Positions 1 through 7,455 of a DNA stretch of 39,826 nucleotides are shown one piece after another. The notes under the pieces were generated by a model. The model ran no database searches and was not told the DNA's origin. It saw only the letters and a list, made by a program, of their open reading frames with translations. The translations under genes and the position numbers were made by a program. The DNA comes from Chthonomonadaceae bacterium (GTDB lineage Bacteria > Armatimonadota > Chthonomonadetes > Chthonomonadales > Chthonomonadaceae): contig DAIDKH010000041.1 of the NCBI GenBank assembly GCA_027450145.1, positions 1-39,826 on the forward strand, given 5' to 3'. Numbering within the stretch: position 1 is the first letter of the stretch; each line of letters opens with the position of its first letter.

Positions 1-252
1 CCACCGGAACACATCACGGTATTCGAAGTGGTTCAAGCTGTCGATCCAATCAAGCGGATTACATACTGTCCCTTAGGTTTGGCAGCCCATGGAACCCACC
101 TCTGTCCACTTCACCGTAGAATGGACGAGGCGATTGAGTCGGTAGAATGCTCATTTCGTGCGACCACGCTTGCCGAGGTGATAAATGAACCGTCGTCTAG
201 CAGGCCCCTGGGGGATCTATTTGGGGAATTAACTCGAGCGAATGCAGAATAG
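1..252 (+). CDS. Rrf2 family transcriptional regulator, C-terminal part
   Basis: The reading frame is open from the first base, so the gene begins outside the window and only about 83 C-terminal residues are seen. The text EAVD/QAVDP, then YCPLGLAAHGTHLCPLHRRMDEAIE, is the cysteine-containing effector region and following helix typical of Rrf2 regulators (IscR, NsrR, RirA relatives); the Cys pair is C-x11-C with one more Cys in VECSF. Rrf2 proteins are winged-helix dimers that often bind an Fe-S cluster and sense NO, iron or redox state. The gene converges on an operon with the NO-damage repair protein RIC, so an NsrR-like role is a fair inference. The DNA-binding half cannot be judged. Confidence 0.8.
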   Translation, partial: PPEHITVFEVVQAVDPIKRITYCPLGLAAHGTHLCPLHRRMDEAIESVECSFRATTLAEVINEPSSSRPLGDLFGELTRANAE

Positions 253-294
253 GGCTGCCCTGCGAATAATTAAGTTAGGCTCTAGCGAAGACGG

Positions 295-1158
295 TTACAC
301 CGCAGCTAAATGGGTTATGGCTACCAACATCAATGTAAACCAGACAGAGTAGCATGTCTCCTGTAATCCAACTCGCTTTAGTGGTGGGAGTTTTGGGCTC
401 AATTGCCTGTATCCCCAGGCAGATCGAATGATCGCAGGCAGGTAGGCTAAGCATAGCAGTAATCTTGCCGGCACACTGTGGAATTGCAAGCTGGCGATTA
501 TAACAGCAGCTGCCAGGAACCCATTGTATAGATTGTTCTGTATACCGCACTTTAGTTTTGCCGCACTATCCCACGATTTCTTCATCTTGACGGCGGCCAA
601 CCACATTTTTACGTAGAACACTCCGCTGCTGTAATAGGCCACGCAGGCGAGCCACAACAAGGCAATCTTACCATCAATATGACCTGTAGCTGCCACGTAG
701 GCTGCGGGTGCCGTAAGCGTTAGTGCCGCTACACCAACGATTTCACCCCATTGCGATCTGTCCAGGCGCCTGCGACCGCTAAATCTAAGAAGGGCACTGT
801 GAATACCAAAGAGGCTCAGCGCCAATAGGCCAACTACCACCAGTGGAATGACAACAGAGGATGCAAGCAGCATGACGCCAAAGATAGTCGCCGCTAAAGC
901 ATAGATACCCGCCCAACGCCTTATTTGGGGTGTTGATCTGCCTCTAATAAGCAACGAAGCGGCTTCACGCCCCAGAAATATTGATGTTACGGTGGCGAAC
1001 GTCAGCAGCCCTGCAACAAGATCATTCCTAGCCGCTGCCACTAAGCCAAGAACCATTGGCGCATAGAGAATGACCCATGCGCCATGTTCCTTGGGTAATG
1101 GTGGTGGTCCCAATTGCGGGCTTATTGGCTGCTCAACTTTAAGGGGTGCCTTGGTCAT
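295..1158 (-). CDS. YwiC-like integral membrane protein
   Basis: A 287-residue multi-pass membrane protein. Near the N-terminus, after a Pro-rich cytoplasmic stretch, it has KEHGAW (residues 23-28) followed by the first membrane segment, the signature of the YwiC-like family; around eight hydrophobic segments follow. In Bacillus subtilis ywiC lies next to narK and fnr, and family members often sit in nitrate or NO gene neighbourhoods, but the biochemical function is not established. Here it begins 9 bases after the stop of the RIC gene, so both are almost certainly one transcript. Function in NO or nitrogen-oxide physiology is inference from context. Confidence 0.8.
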   Translation of the reverse strand: MTKAPLKVEQPISPQLGPPPLPKEHGAWVILYAPMVLGLVAAARNDLVAGLLTFATVTSIFLGREAASLLIRGRSTPQIRRWAGIYALAATIFGVMLLASSVVIPLVVVGLLALSLFGIHSALLRFSGRRRLDRSQWGEIVGVAALTLTAPAAYVAATGHIDGKIALLWLACVAYYSSGVFYVKMWLAAVKMKKSWDSAAKLKCGIQNNLYNGFLAAAVIIASLQFHSVPARLLLCLAYLPAIIRSAWGYRQLSPKLPPLKRVGLQETCYSVWFTLMLVAITHLAAV

Positions 1159-1167
1159 GGAATGTTC

Positions 1168-1899
1168 TCAGGTGCGGGTAGGTGTGGCGTTATTTTCCAG
1201 ATCCATGGCCCTTGAAAACAGGATGTTGTTTTCCTTGTGCACATGTCGGTGAGTATCGGTTTCCAGTGCGTTCAGACCGTCAAGCATAGCCAAATAAGTA
1301 TTACATGCCCCACTGGGTCGCGTAAAATTGTCGGTTAGCCTTCTAATATCTTCCAGTGCTCTGCCAGTTGAGTCGTGCTCTGTTTCCATCGCCACGATAG
1401 GGTACCGCACAGATGGCAAATGCGCAGTGACTCCAAGGTCGCTCATCTCTTCCAGTTGCCTGATAAGCGGGAACAAGACCATCTCTTCTTTTGCAATGTG
1501 GGCCTCAAATTCTACTCTTAGCACCGCAAATATCTCGCGTACCTCGTAAAGGTGCGTAAATCGCTGTCCGTGGGCGTTGCAAACTTTCTCAATAATTGCC
1601 GAAAGGCGAGGCATGCTCCAGCGCACATAAGCATGATGAGTGGAGACGATGTGATCTGCCAATACAGAAAGAGGCACCTCGTTCCAGTCAGGTTCTGGAA
1701 ATGCGATCGAGCGTGATGTGCAGCTTTCCAGGTCCGCAACAACAGCCTCAAGAGCAATTCCTTTCTCGGCGCAAGCCTGATGCAGTGGTTTACGGCCACC
1801 GCAGCAATAGTCAAGGCCCCAGCGTTCAAACACTGACGATCGTGCGGGCTGCTCTACCATCAATTGCCCTACGGTTGCCTGCTGGTCAATTGTCGTCAT
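1168..1899 (-). CDS. ric: Iron-sulfur cluster repair di-iron protein (RIC / ScdA / YtfE family)
   Basis: A 243-residue cytoplasmic protein with the two RIC parts: an N-terminal ScdA_N (DUF542) domain with DYCCGG (Cys32-Cys33) and a hemerythrin-like four-helix domain carrying candidate di-iron ligands His88/89, His110/116, His134, Glu138, His175, His218/221 and Glu223. The family repairs Fe-S clusters damaged by nitric oxide or peroxide. The start is an ATG with AAGGAG about 7 bases upstream. It is the first gene of an operon with the YwiC-like protein and has a near-consensus promoter with a dyad at the start site. The converging Rrf2 gene is a likely regulator (inference). Confidence 0.93.
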   Translation of the reverse strand: MTTIDQQATVGQLMVEQPARSSVFERWGLDYCCGGRKPLHQACAEKGIALEAVVADLESCTSRSIAFPEPDWNEVPLSVLADHIVSTHHAYVRWSMPRLSAIIEKVCNAHGQRFTHLYEVREIFAVLRVEFEAHIAKEEMVLFPLIRQLEEMSDLGVTAHLPSVRYPIVAMETEHDSTGRALEDIRRLTDNFTRPSGACNTYLAMLDGLNALETDTHRHVHKENNILFSRAMDLENNATPTRT

Positions 1900-1931
1900 T
1901 GGTAATCTCCTTGCATCGTACGTGAGTTAAT

Positions 1932-1947
1932 TGGATAAAAGTATCCA
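1932..1947. promoter_or_regulatory. Inverted repeat over the RIC start site (candidate operator)
   Basis: TGGATA-AAAG-TATCCA has perfect 6-base arms and lies directly after the -10 box, so a bound protein would block initiation. The neighbouring Rrf2 regulator is the obvious candidate, but the sequence is not a textbook NsrR or IscR site, so the binding protein is unproven. Confidence 0.5.
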
Positions 1948-1954
1948 TATATCT

Positions 1955-1983
1955 ATTATATGCTTAAACTCCGTTCATGACAA
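1955..1983 (-). promoter_or_regulatory. Housekeeping-type promoter of the RIC operon
   Basis: On the minus strand, TTGTCA (1983-1978) and a perfect TATAAT (1960-1955) are separated by exactly 17 bases. Transcription would start near 1948, about 50 bases before the RIC start codon. Seen directly; activity is inferred. Confidence 0.75.
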
Positions 1984-2108
1984 GGGATGTTTGGAGTAGA
2001 TTTGTCCTCCATTTGGTTGATTTTGTACACTGGTGTTTTTCCCAGCGGGCGCATACGTAGGTTGCGTCTACGTTTGAGGTCATTGTTTTGCCTTTAGGAC
2101 TTGTAGAC

Positions 2109-2137
2109 TTGACTGTAGAAGTGGTAACTGCCATAAT
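2109..2137 (+). promoter_or_regulatory. Candidate thrS promoter
   Basis: TTGACT (2109-2114) and CATAAT (2132-2137) are 17 bases apart, 5/6 matches to each consensus. This would place the start near 2144 and give thrS a 5' leader of about 220 nt that contains all the hairpins described at 2162-2345. Confidence 0.6.
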
Positions 2138-2188
2138 AATTGTTGTGATCTACTTTGCACTGCGAGCAAACGCTCGCTTGGGAGACCA

Positions 2189-2281
2189 ATGATAAACCTG
2201 GAGGCCTCGCGCGTATTGGTTGGCACAACCCAGGGCGACGCAATCTGGCGTCGCCCGGCGATACACTCGTGCCCAGTGTGA
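2189..2281 (+). CDS. Possible 30-residue thrS leader peptide with tandem Thr codons
   Basis: An ATG at 2189 follows GGGAG by only 4 bases and opens a 30-codon frame ending in TGA at 2279-2281. Codons 13-14 are ACA ACC, two adjacent threonine codons located just before the strong 2233-2256 hairpin. A ribosome pausing there would cover the 5' arm of that hairpin. Two Thr codons are few compared with classical amino-acid attenuators, and the frame may be chance. Confidence 0.3.
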   Translation: MINLEASRVLVGTTQGDAIWRRPAIHSCPV

Positions 2282-2310
2282 TGCCTCGGTGACATTTAAG
2301 CCAGGTTGCC

Positions 2311-2345
2311 GCCATCGTCCGTACGAAAATGGACGATGGCTTTTT
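2311..2345 (+). terminator. Intrinsic terminator/attenuator in front of thrS
   Basis: GCCATCGTCC (2311-2320) and GGACGATGGC (2331-2340) form a perfect 10-base-pair stem with a 10-base loop, followed at once by TTTTT. It sits 19 bases before the thrS start codon, between promoter and gene, so it can only act as a regulated stop for thrS. No coding gene lies upstream on the same strand that it would otherwise serve. Confidence 0.85.
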
Positions 2346-2363
2346 ATTTGGGAGTGAGAAATC

Positions 2364-4112
2364 ATGGATACAAACTATTCCGATCCGCTTTACATGCTTC
2401 GGCACAGTACGGCCCATTTGCTTGCGCAGGCTGCAGGTGAACTATTCCCCGGCGTAAAGTTCGCAATAGGGCCACCCATTGAAGATGGCTTTTATTACGA
2501 CTTTGAATTTCCTGCGCCCATTAAAGAAGATGACCTGCCAGCAATGCAAGAGAAAATGGTGGAGATCAGTAAGCGTAGGCTGCCAATCACCCGGGAAGTG
2601 ATGAGTCGCGAGGCGGCACGTGAGCATGAACAAAAGCGCAATCAACCCTACAAAGTTGCCTTGATTGATGATCTACCTGATGGCGAAGAGATATCATTTT
2701 ATAGGCAGGGTGACTTTATCGACCTTTGTCGTGGCCCACACGTAGCAGATACCGGTGTACTCCAATATTTTCGGCTCATGCATATAGCCGGTGCGTATTG
2801 GCGAGGCAGCGAAAAGAATACCATGCTTACGCGAATCTACGGCACCGCATGGCCGAGTAAAGAGGAGCTCGAAGACTACCTGTACAGGCTGGAAGAAGCC
2901 AAAAAGCGGGATCATAAGGTGCTGGGTCGAGAGCTTGGGCTCTTTATGTTCTCTCATGACGTGGGACCGGGATTACCATTATGGCTGCCAAAGGGTGCCA
3001 CATTGCGAGACACGCTCGTCGATTTTATGAAAAGCGAGCAATTGAAGCGCGGATATCAGGGTGTAGTGACACCGCACATTGGCAATGCGCGGCTCTATGA
3101 ACGTAGCGGGCACCTAAAGAATTACAATTCAAAGATGTTTCCTCTCATGACCGATGCTGATGAGGGCGAAACCTATGTTCTTAAGCCTATGAATTGTCCG
3201 CATCACATTATGATTTATGCCAATGAACTGCGTTCGTATCGCGATCTCCCGGTTAGATTGGCGGAGTTTGGAACGGTGTACCGTTACGAGCAGAGCGGTG
3301 AGTTAGCGGGCATGCTGCGCGTGCGAGGGTTCACTCAGGACGATAGCCATCTTTTCGTAACTCCGGGGCAGCTGAAGGAGGAGTTCAAGGGCGTTGTTGA
3401 CCTTATGCTATTCACGTTAAAGCGCCTTGGTCTAGATGATTACCGCGTACGCATTGGGGTTCGCGATCCTGCTGACGATAAATATATTGGCACCGACGAA
3501 AACTGGAGTGCAGCGGAGGAGGCGATACTAGCGGCTGTGCAGGAGCTAGGTATGGCCTACGAGGTATCTAAAGGGGACGCAGCATTTTATGGTCCTAAAT
3601 TGGACTTAATGGTGCGCGATGCGTTAAGACGTGAATGGCAGATGGGTACGGTGCAAGTAGATTATAATCTTCCTGAACGGTTTGAGCTTGAATATATTGA
3701 TGAACAAGGACAACGGCAGCGGCCCATCATGATTCATCGTGCGCCATTTGGTTCGTTAGACCGTATGATCGGGCTTTTAGTAGAGCAGTATGCCGGAGCA
3801 TTTCCGTTTTGGCTTGCGCCAGTGCAACTTTGTATTATCCCGATCGCCGACAGGCACGTGGAATATGCAACTGCACTACGCGATGAACTTCGTACCTCCG
3901 GCTTTAGGGTGGATGTCGATGGCCGTAATGAGAAGATGGGCAAGCGAATACGCGAAGCAGAGATGCAGAAGATACCGGTCATGTTGGTGTGTGGAGACCG
4001 GGACGTAGAAGCAGGCACCGTGAGCGTTCGCCGTCGCGGTGAAGGTGACCTTGGCGCCAAAAACAGGCAGGAGCTTCTAGATTATCTCAGGAGCCTTCTT
4101 CCGTCCAGTTAA
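2364..4112 (+). CDS. thrS: Threonine-tRNA ligase lacking the TGS domain
   Basis: A 582-residue class II synthetase that charges tRNA-Thr. The editing domain shows HSTAH (His14, His18) and CRGPH (Cys122, His126); the catalytic core shows the zinc ligands Cys278 (MNCPHH), His329 (TQDDSH) and His458 (IMIHRAPFGSLDR, motif 3), and motif 2 around residues 306-326; a C-terminal anticodon-binding domain follows. The usual 640-residue form has about 60 more N-terminal residues (TGS), which are absent; a terminator immediately upstream rules out a longer start. The ATG is preceded by GGGAG 9 bases upstream. Expression is probably controlled by the leader. Confidence 0.97.
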   Translation: MDTNYSDPLYMLRHSTAHLLAQAAGELFPGVKFAIGPPIEDGFYYDFEFPAPIKEDDLPAMQEKMVEISKRRLPITREVMSREAAREHEQKRNQPYKVALIDDLPDGEEISFYRQGDFIDLCRGPHVADTGVLQYFRLMHIAGAYWRGSEKNTMLTRIYGTAWPSKEELEDYLYRLEEAKKRDHKVLGRELGLFMFSHDVGPGLPLWLPKGATLRDTLVDFMKSEQLKRGYQGVVTPHIGNARLYERSGHLKNYNSKMFPLMTDADEGETYVLKPMNCPHHIMIYANELRSYRDLPVRLAEFGTVYRYEQSGELAGMLRVRGFTQDDSHLFVTPGQLKEEFKGVVDLMLFTLKRLGLDDYRVRIGVRDPADDKYIGTDENWSAAEEAILAAVQELGMAYEVSKGDAAFYGPKLDLMVRDALRREWQMGTVQVDYNLPERFELEYIDEQGQRQRPIMIHRAPFGSLDRMIGLLVEQYAGAFPFWLAPVQLCIIPIADRHVEYATALRDELRTSGFRVDVDGRNEKMGKRIREAEMQKIPVMLVCGDRDVEAGTVSVRRRGEGDLGAKNRQELLDYLRSLLPSS

Positions 4113-4126
4113 CCGTCGGTGCTGCA

Positions 4127-4166
4127 AACGCCGCAATTGGGAACTCGTCTGCCTTTTTGCGGCGTT
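4127..4166. other. Inverted repeat between thrS and the CDF gene
   Basis: AACGCCGCAA (4127-4136) and TTGCGGCGTT (4157-4166) are perfect 10-base arms around a 20-base loop, starting 14 bases after the thrS stop. No T-run follows on the plus strand, so it may be an RNA-stabilising or weak terminating hairpin. Confidence 0.5.
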
Positions 4167-4255
4167 AGTCATACAACGCGACAGATGCGTTGGGGAGCCT
4201 GCTTTTGGTACCGGCAGCCGATCGGCACAGTAACAAACAGACACATAAATTGAGG

Positions 4256-5182
4256 ATGGCTCGTCTCTCTTTTTGTACGAGCCTAATTTTAGTTTGTGCC
4301 AAGCTGGTGCTGGCAATCATCAGTGGCTCCGTCAGTATCTTTTCAGAGGCGCTGCACTCTGGTGCCGATCTTTTTGCATCTGGCGTGTCGTACTTCTCCG
4401 TGCGGTTTTCAAATACGCCCCCGGATAGCCGGCATCCATATGGACACGGGAAGGTCGAAAGTCTCTCCGCCTTGTTCGAGTCTGTTCTCATTTTTGTCGG
4501 TGCTGCCCTGGTTTTGGCTGGCGCCATAACGAGATTTAAACATCCTCACGTGCCGCATGTTACGGGGTTGCGCGCGGGCATGGGGCTGATGGCGGTGTCG
4601 TGCATAGTTAATATAGTGCTTTCGGTAGCTCTAAAACGCACCGCTCGTCGCGACAGATCTCCAGCAATGGATGCTGATGCCCAGCACCTGGCCGCCGATG
4701 CGTTCACGTCTGCAGGCGTATTTGCCGGGCTCATCATGATTAGGCTTACTGGGTGGGGCTGGTGGGATCCAACTATAGGTTGCGTGGTTGCAACAGGGAT
4801 GATCGTGACTGGTGCGAAGCTATTTCGCGATGCCGTGCAGCCATTGATGGACTCACGCCTACCGGAAGCAGATGAAGCTCGTATACTGGACGTATTGAAC
4901 CACGATGAGCGAGTGCTGGGGTATCATAAATTGCGGACGAGATGGTCTGGACCTATGCGCGAGGCAGATGTCCATGTACAAATTGAGGATATGGTCACCC
5001 TTCTAGACGCGCATACACTCACTGAGGAGCTAGAAGACAAGATACGCTCTAGCCTCCCGGGGATTCACATTAGTATCCATATTGAACCGTTTCATGCAGA
5101 AATGCGCCACCAGCGCGAAGCACTGGCCGAAGCCAATTTAGAAAAAAGCAGCTCCGGCAACACTGAGAGGAAAAAGCGTTAA
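4256..5182 (+). CDS. Cation diffusion facilitator (CDF) family metal transporter
   Basis: A six-helix inner-membrane antiporter that exports divalent metals (zinc, iron or manganese) in exchange for protons. The two HxxxD metal-site motifs are present: HSGAD (His34-Asp38, helix 2) and HLAAD (His144-Asp148, helix 5), with HPYGHGK between helices 2 and 3 and a cytoplasmic C-terminal domain with a HxHIE-like ending. HxxxD in helix 2 rather than DxxxD is a variation used by some CDF subgroups. The start is unclear: ATG 4256 begins right before the conserved region but has no well-spaced ribosome site; TTG 4190 would add 22 residues. The stop overlaps the next start (TAATG). Confidence 0.9.
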   Translation: MARLSFCTSLILVCAKLVLAIISGSVSIFSEALHSGADLFASGVSYFSVRFSNTPPDSRHPYGHGKVESLSALFESVLIFVGAALVLAGAITRFKHPHVPHVTGLRAGMGLMAVSCIVNIVLSVALKRTARRDRSPAMDADAQHLAADAFTSAGVFAGLIMIRLTGWGWWDPTIGCVVATGMIVTGAKLFRDAVQPLMDSRLPEADEARILDVLNHDERVLGYHKLRTRWSGPMREADVHVQIEDMVTLLDAHTLTEELEDKIRSSLPGIHISIHIEPFHAEMRHQREALAEANLEKSSSGNTERKKR

Positions 5183-6381
5183 TGCAGACAGTTCTGTTGA
5201 TCGCAGTACGTCCTGGTACTATGCGCACTCTGCATTCGGTGCTTTGTGGTGGCACGCTCGTTATTTGGATAGGCGCGATGCTTATGCTGCTGCACGGCAG
5301 ACGGTACTACCAGAAGCTTACAGAACTTACTACGTGGTCGAATACTGTCGAATCATTACCACGTCTCAGCATTCTTGTACCGGCGTGCAACGAGGCTTCG
5401 ACCATTGAGGAGGCGATGCGCAGCATCCTGTCACTTGACTATCCCGACCTTGAAATAATTGCCGTTAATGACAGGTCAACTGACGATACTGGCTTAATAC
5501 TGGAGCGGCTCGCGAGGCTCAATCCTGTCCTAAAGGTGCTGCACGTTTCTGCCCTTCCTTCCGGTTGGCTTGGTAAAAACCATGCACTGCAGGTGGCAGC
5601 CAATGAGGCGACGGGTGAGTGGCTATTGTTTACAGACGCCGACGTAGTTTTTGAATGCGATGCGCTTCGCAGGGCGGTTAGCTATGCCGCGCGTGCCAAT
5701 ATTGACCACCTGGTTATTACTCCGCGCTGTGATACTCGCGATTTTTGGGAGCGCCTGTTTGTAAGTTATTTTGGCCTAATGTTCTGGTTTCGAAGCCGTG
5801 CGTGGACCGCGTCGGATCCACGTCGAAGCGCATATGTGGGCCTTGGTGCATTCAATATGGTTCGCACCCGTGCCTACAAGGCATTTGGCGGTCATAGGGC
5901 GCTACCTATGGAAGTAGTAGACGACGTTAAACTGGGCAAGATTATTAAGCAAAACGGCTATAAAACTCAGTTGTTAGATGGCAGTGATCTAATCTCGGTT
6001 CGATGGGTCGTGGGCCTTCCTGGTGTGATCAACAGCCTTGCGAAAAACGCCTTTGCAGGTTTCGATTACAGCCTACCCGCGGCGATTGGTGGGATTATCG
6101 CGCTTGCATATACCGGCGTTTATCCGCTCGTGGCTCTACTTTTGCCGGGACACCACACCAGGCTCATGGCCCTCGCGGTACTTGCAATCATGGTCATAGG
6201 GGCGCGGGCGGTACGAAGCCTTTCTGGTGCCGATATGCTTTACGGTCTTGCATATCCGTTGGCATCAATATTGCTCATGTACATAATTGCTCGTGCGACA
6301 TGGTTTGCATATCGCCAAAATGGAATAGTGTGGCGTGGCACTCTATATTCGCTCGACGAGTTGCGGCGGGGTGTTGTGTAA
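5182..6381 (+). CDS. Membrane-associated family 2 glycosyltransferase (HpnB-like)
   Basis: A 399-residue protein with an N-terminal membrane segment, a cytoplasmic GT-A catalytic domain and about four C-terminal membrane segments. Visible motifs are VPACNE, NDRSTDDT (nucleotide-sugar binding), GKNHAL, FTDADV (the DxD-like metal site) and VVDDVKLG (acceptor/catalytic ED-like region). The overall form resembles hopanoid-associated HpnB and other processive or lipid-linked GT2 enzymes; the actual sugar and acceptor are unknown. Its ATG shares a base with the stop of the CDF gene, so translation is coupled, and MurQ follows 7 bases after its stop. Confidence 0.88.
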   Translation: MQTVLLIAVRPGTMRTLHSVLCGGTLVIWIGAMLMLLHGRRYYQKLTELTTWSNTVESLPRLSILVPACNEASTIEEAMRSILSLDYPDLEIIAVNDRSTDDTGLILERLARLNPVLKVLHVSALPSGWLGKNHALQVAANEATGEWLLFTDADVVFECDALRRAVSYAARANIDHLVITPRCDTRDFWERLFVSYFGLMFWFRSRAWTASDPRRSAYVGLGAFNMVRTRAYKAFGGHRALPMEVVDDVKLGKIIKQNGYKTQLLDGSDLISVRWVVGLPGVINSLAKNAFAGFDYSLPAAIGGIIALAYTGVYPLVALLLPGHHTRLMALAVLAIMVIGARAVRSLSGADMLYGLAYPLASILLMYIIARATWFAYRQNGIVWRGTLYSLDELRRGVV

Positions 6382-6388
6382 AGCTCCG

Positions 6389-7327
6389 ATGAAAGACGAC
6401 AATTCCAGCATTACAAATCTGTTAGAGACCGAACAGCGCAACGAGCGCACACAGAATATGGATGCATTGGACACCGATGCTCTGGTGCGTCTGCTTTTTG
6501 AAGAGACAGTCGATGTTCGCAATGCAATTGAAAGCACTCTACCTCGCTTAACGGAGTTAATATCTGTAGTTGCAGGCTCTATAAACAACGGTGGGCGGTT
6601 GATCTATATTGGTGCTGGAACGAGCGGGCGTTTAGGTGTGCTCGATGCGAGCGAGTGTGCTCCTACATTTTCAGTTCCGGCTGGCACGGTTCTTGGGTTG
6701 ATTGCGGGAGGAAATTCCGCGCTTACTGAGGCTGTAGAGGGTGCAGAGGATGATGAAACCGCAGGTAGCGATAGCGTCTTAAACCTGAATGTTAATTCTA
6801 AAGACGTGTTAATTGGTATCGCAAGCAGCGGTAAAACCCCTTATGTTATGGGCGCATTAAAACGGGCGAGAATGTTAGGAGCGACAACAGCCGTAATTGT
6901 AAATGTAAATGAGTCGCCGCTGAGGGCTTATGCAGATTTCTATATTGCAGCTATAACCGGGCCTGAGCCGTTAACTGGTTCCACCCGAATGCGCGCTGGT
7001 ACAGCGCAAAAGCTCATTCTTAACCTCATTTCCACCTCGGTCATGGTAAAGAATGGGCGAGTATTTGGCAACCTTATGGTTGATGTTCATGCGTCTAACG
7101 TAAAGCTCCGAGATAGAGCAGTTCGCATTGTAGCAGCAGCGGCACACGTTACGCATTCCGATGCGCAGAAGGCACTGGGGCTGTGCAACTGGCGATGTAA
7201 ACCCGCGATCATCATGCTCGCAGCCGGTATTTCCGCGCACGGTGCCGAAACCGCATTGAACGCACATGGCGGAAACATTCGAGCATGCTTGCACTCTATA
7301 CTAGGGGATGCTGCAGCCCAGCTGTGA
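6389..7327 (+). CDS. murQ: N-acetylmuramic acid 6-phosphate etherase
   Basis: A 312-residue SIS-domain enzyme that cleaves the lactyl ether of MurNAc-6-phosphate to give GlcNAc-6-phosphate and D-lactate in peptidoglycan recycling. GAGTSGRLGVLDASEC contains Glu89 and EGAEDDE contains Glu120, matching the catalytic acids Glu83 and Glu114 of the E. coli enzyme; ASSGKTPYV is the second sugar-phosphate loop; the C-terminal helical lid is complete. I chose ATG 6389, 7 bases after the glycosyltransferase stop, because a start further upstream would lie inside that gene. No PTS MurP or AnmK is nearby. Confidence 0.95.
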   Translation: MKDDNSSITNLLETEQRNERTQNMDALDTDALVRLLFEETVDVRNAIESTLPRLTELISVVAGSINNGGRLIYIGAGTSGRLGVLDASECAPTFSVPAGTVLGLIAGGNSALTEAVEGAEDDETAGSDSVLNLNVNSKDVLIGIASSGKTPYVMGALKRARMLGATTAVIVNVNESPLRAYADFYIAAITGPEPLTGSTRMRAGTAQKLILNLISTSVMVKNGRVFGNLMVDVHASNVKLRDRAVRIVAAAAHVTHSDAQKALGLCNWRCKPAIIMLAAGISAHGAETALNAHGGNIRACLHSILGDAAAQL

Positions 7328-7339
7328 TTTATTTCACAG
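7322..7339. promoter_or_regulatory. CRP/FNR-family-like palindrome
   Basis: CTGTGATTTATTTCACAG is a dyad with perfect 6-base arms that matches TGTGA-N6-TCACA. It overlaps the murQ stop codon, about 115 bases before the foldase start, and is followed by TTGACG at 7344. It could be a regulator site for the foldase gene or simply a short terminating hairpin of murQ. Confidence 0.35.
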
Positions 7340-7455
7340 TATATTGACGAAAATGTGAAGTTTACGGTATTCGAGAAACAACGAATTATGGAACAAGATT
7401 ACTTGGCAATCAACAGTAGGGCCGTGGGATCTAACCCATCATGGAGAAGTAATTA

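Larger units (their letters stand above)
2144..2363 (+). promoter_or_regulatory. Structured thrS mRNA leader
   Basis: The interval between the candidate promoter and thrS is packed with perfect hairpins: GCGAGC/GCTCGC (2162-2177); ACCAAT/ATTGGT (2185-2220) enclosing the palindrome GAGGCCTC; GGTT/AACC (2218-2230), which shares bases with the previous stem and so is an alternative fold; GGGCGACGC/GCGTCGCCC (2233-2256); ACACT/AGTGT with a 7-base loop containing CGT (2263-2279); and a terminator (2311-2345). A canonical T-box sequence is absent. This layout fits transcription attenuation of a tRNA synthetase gene, by a leader peptide or an uncharacterised sensor. Confidence 0.6.

Noticed and set aside
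2218-2256. Possible T-box core (TTGGCACAACC followed by a GC-rich hairpin)
   Set aside because: The AGGGTGGNACCGCG core and stem I landmarks are missing; TGGCAC alone is too short, and the hairpin that follows has no T-run.
5998-6392. Second open frame of 129 codons inside the glycosyltransferase gene
   Set aside because: It lies within a well-supported gene in another frame, has no ribosome site and no family likeness.
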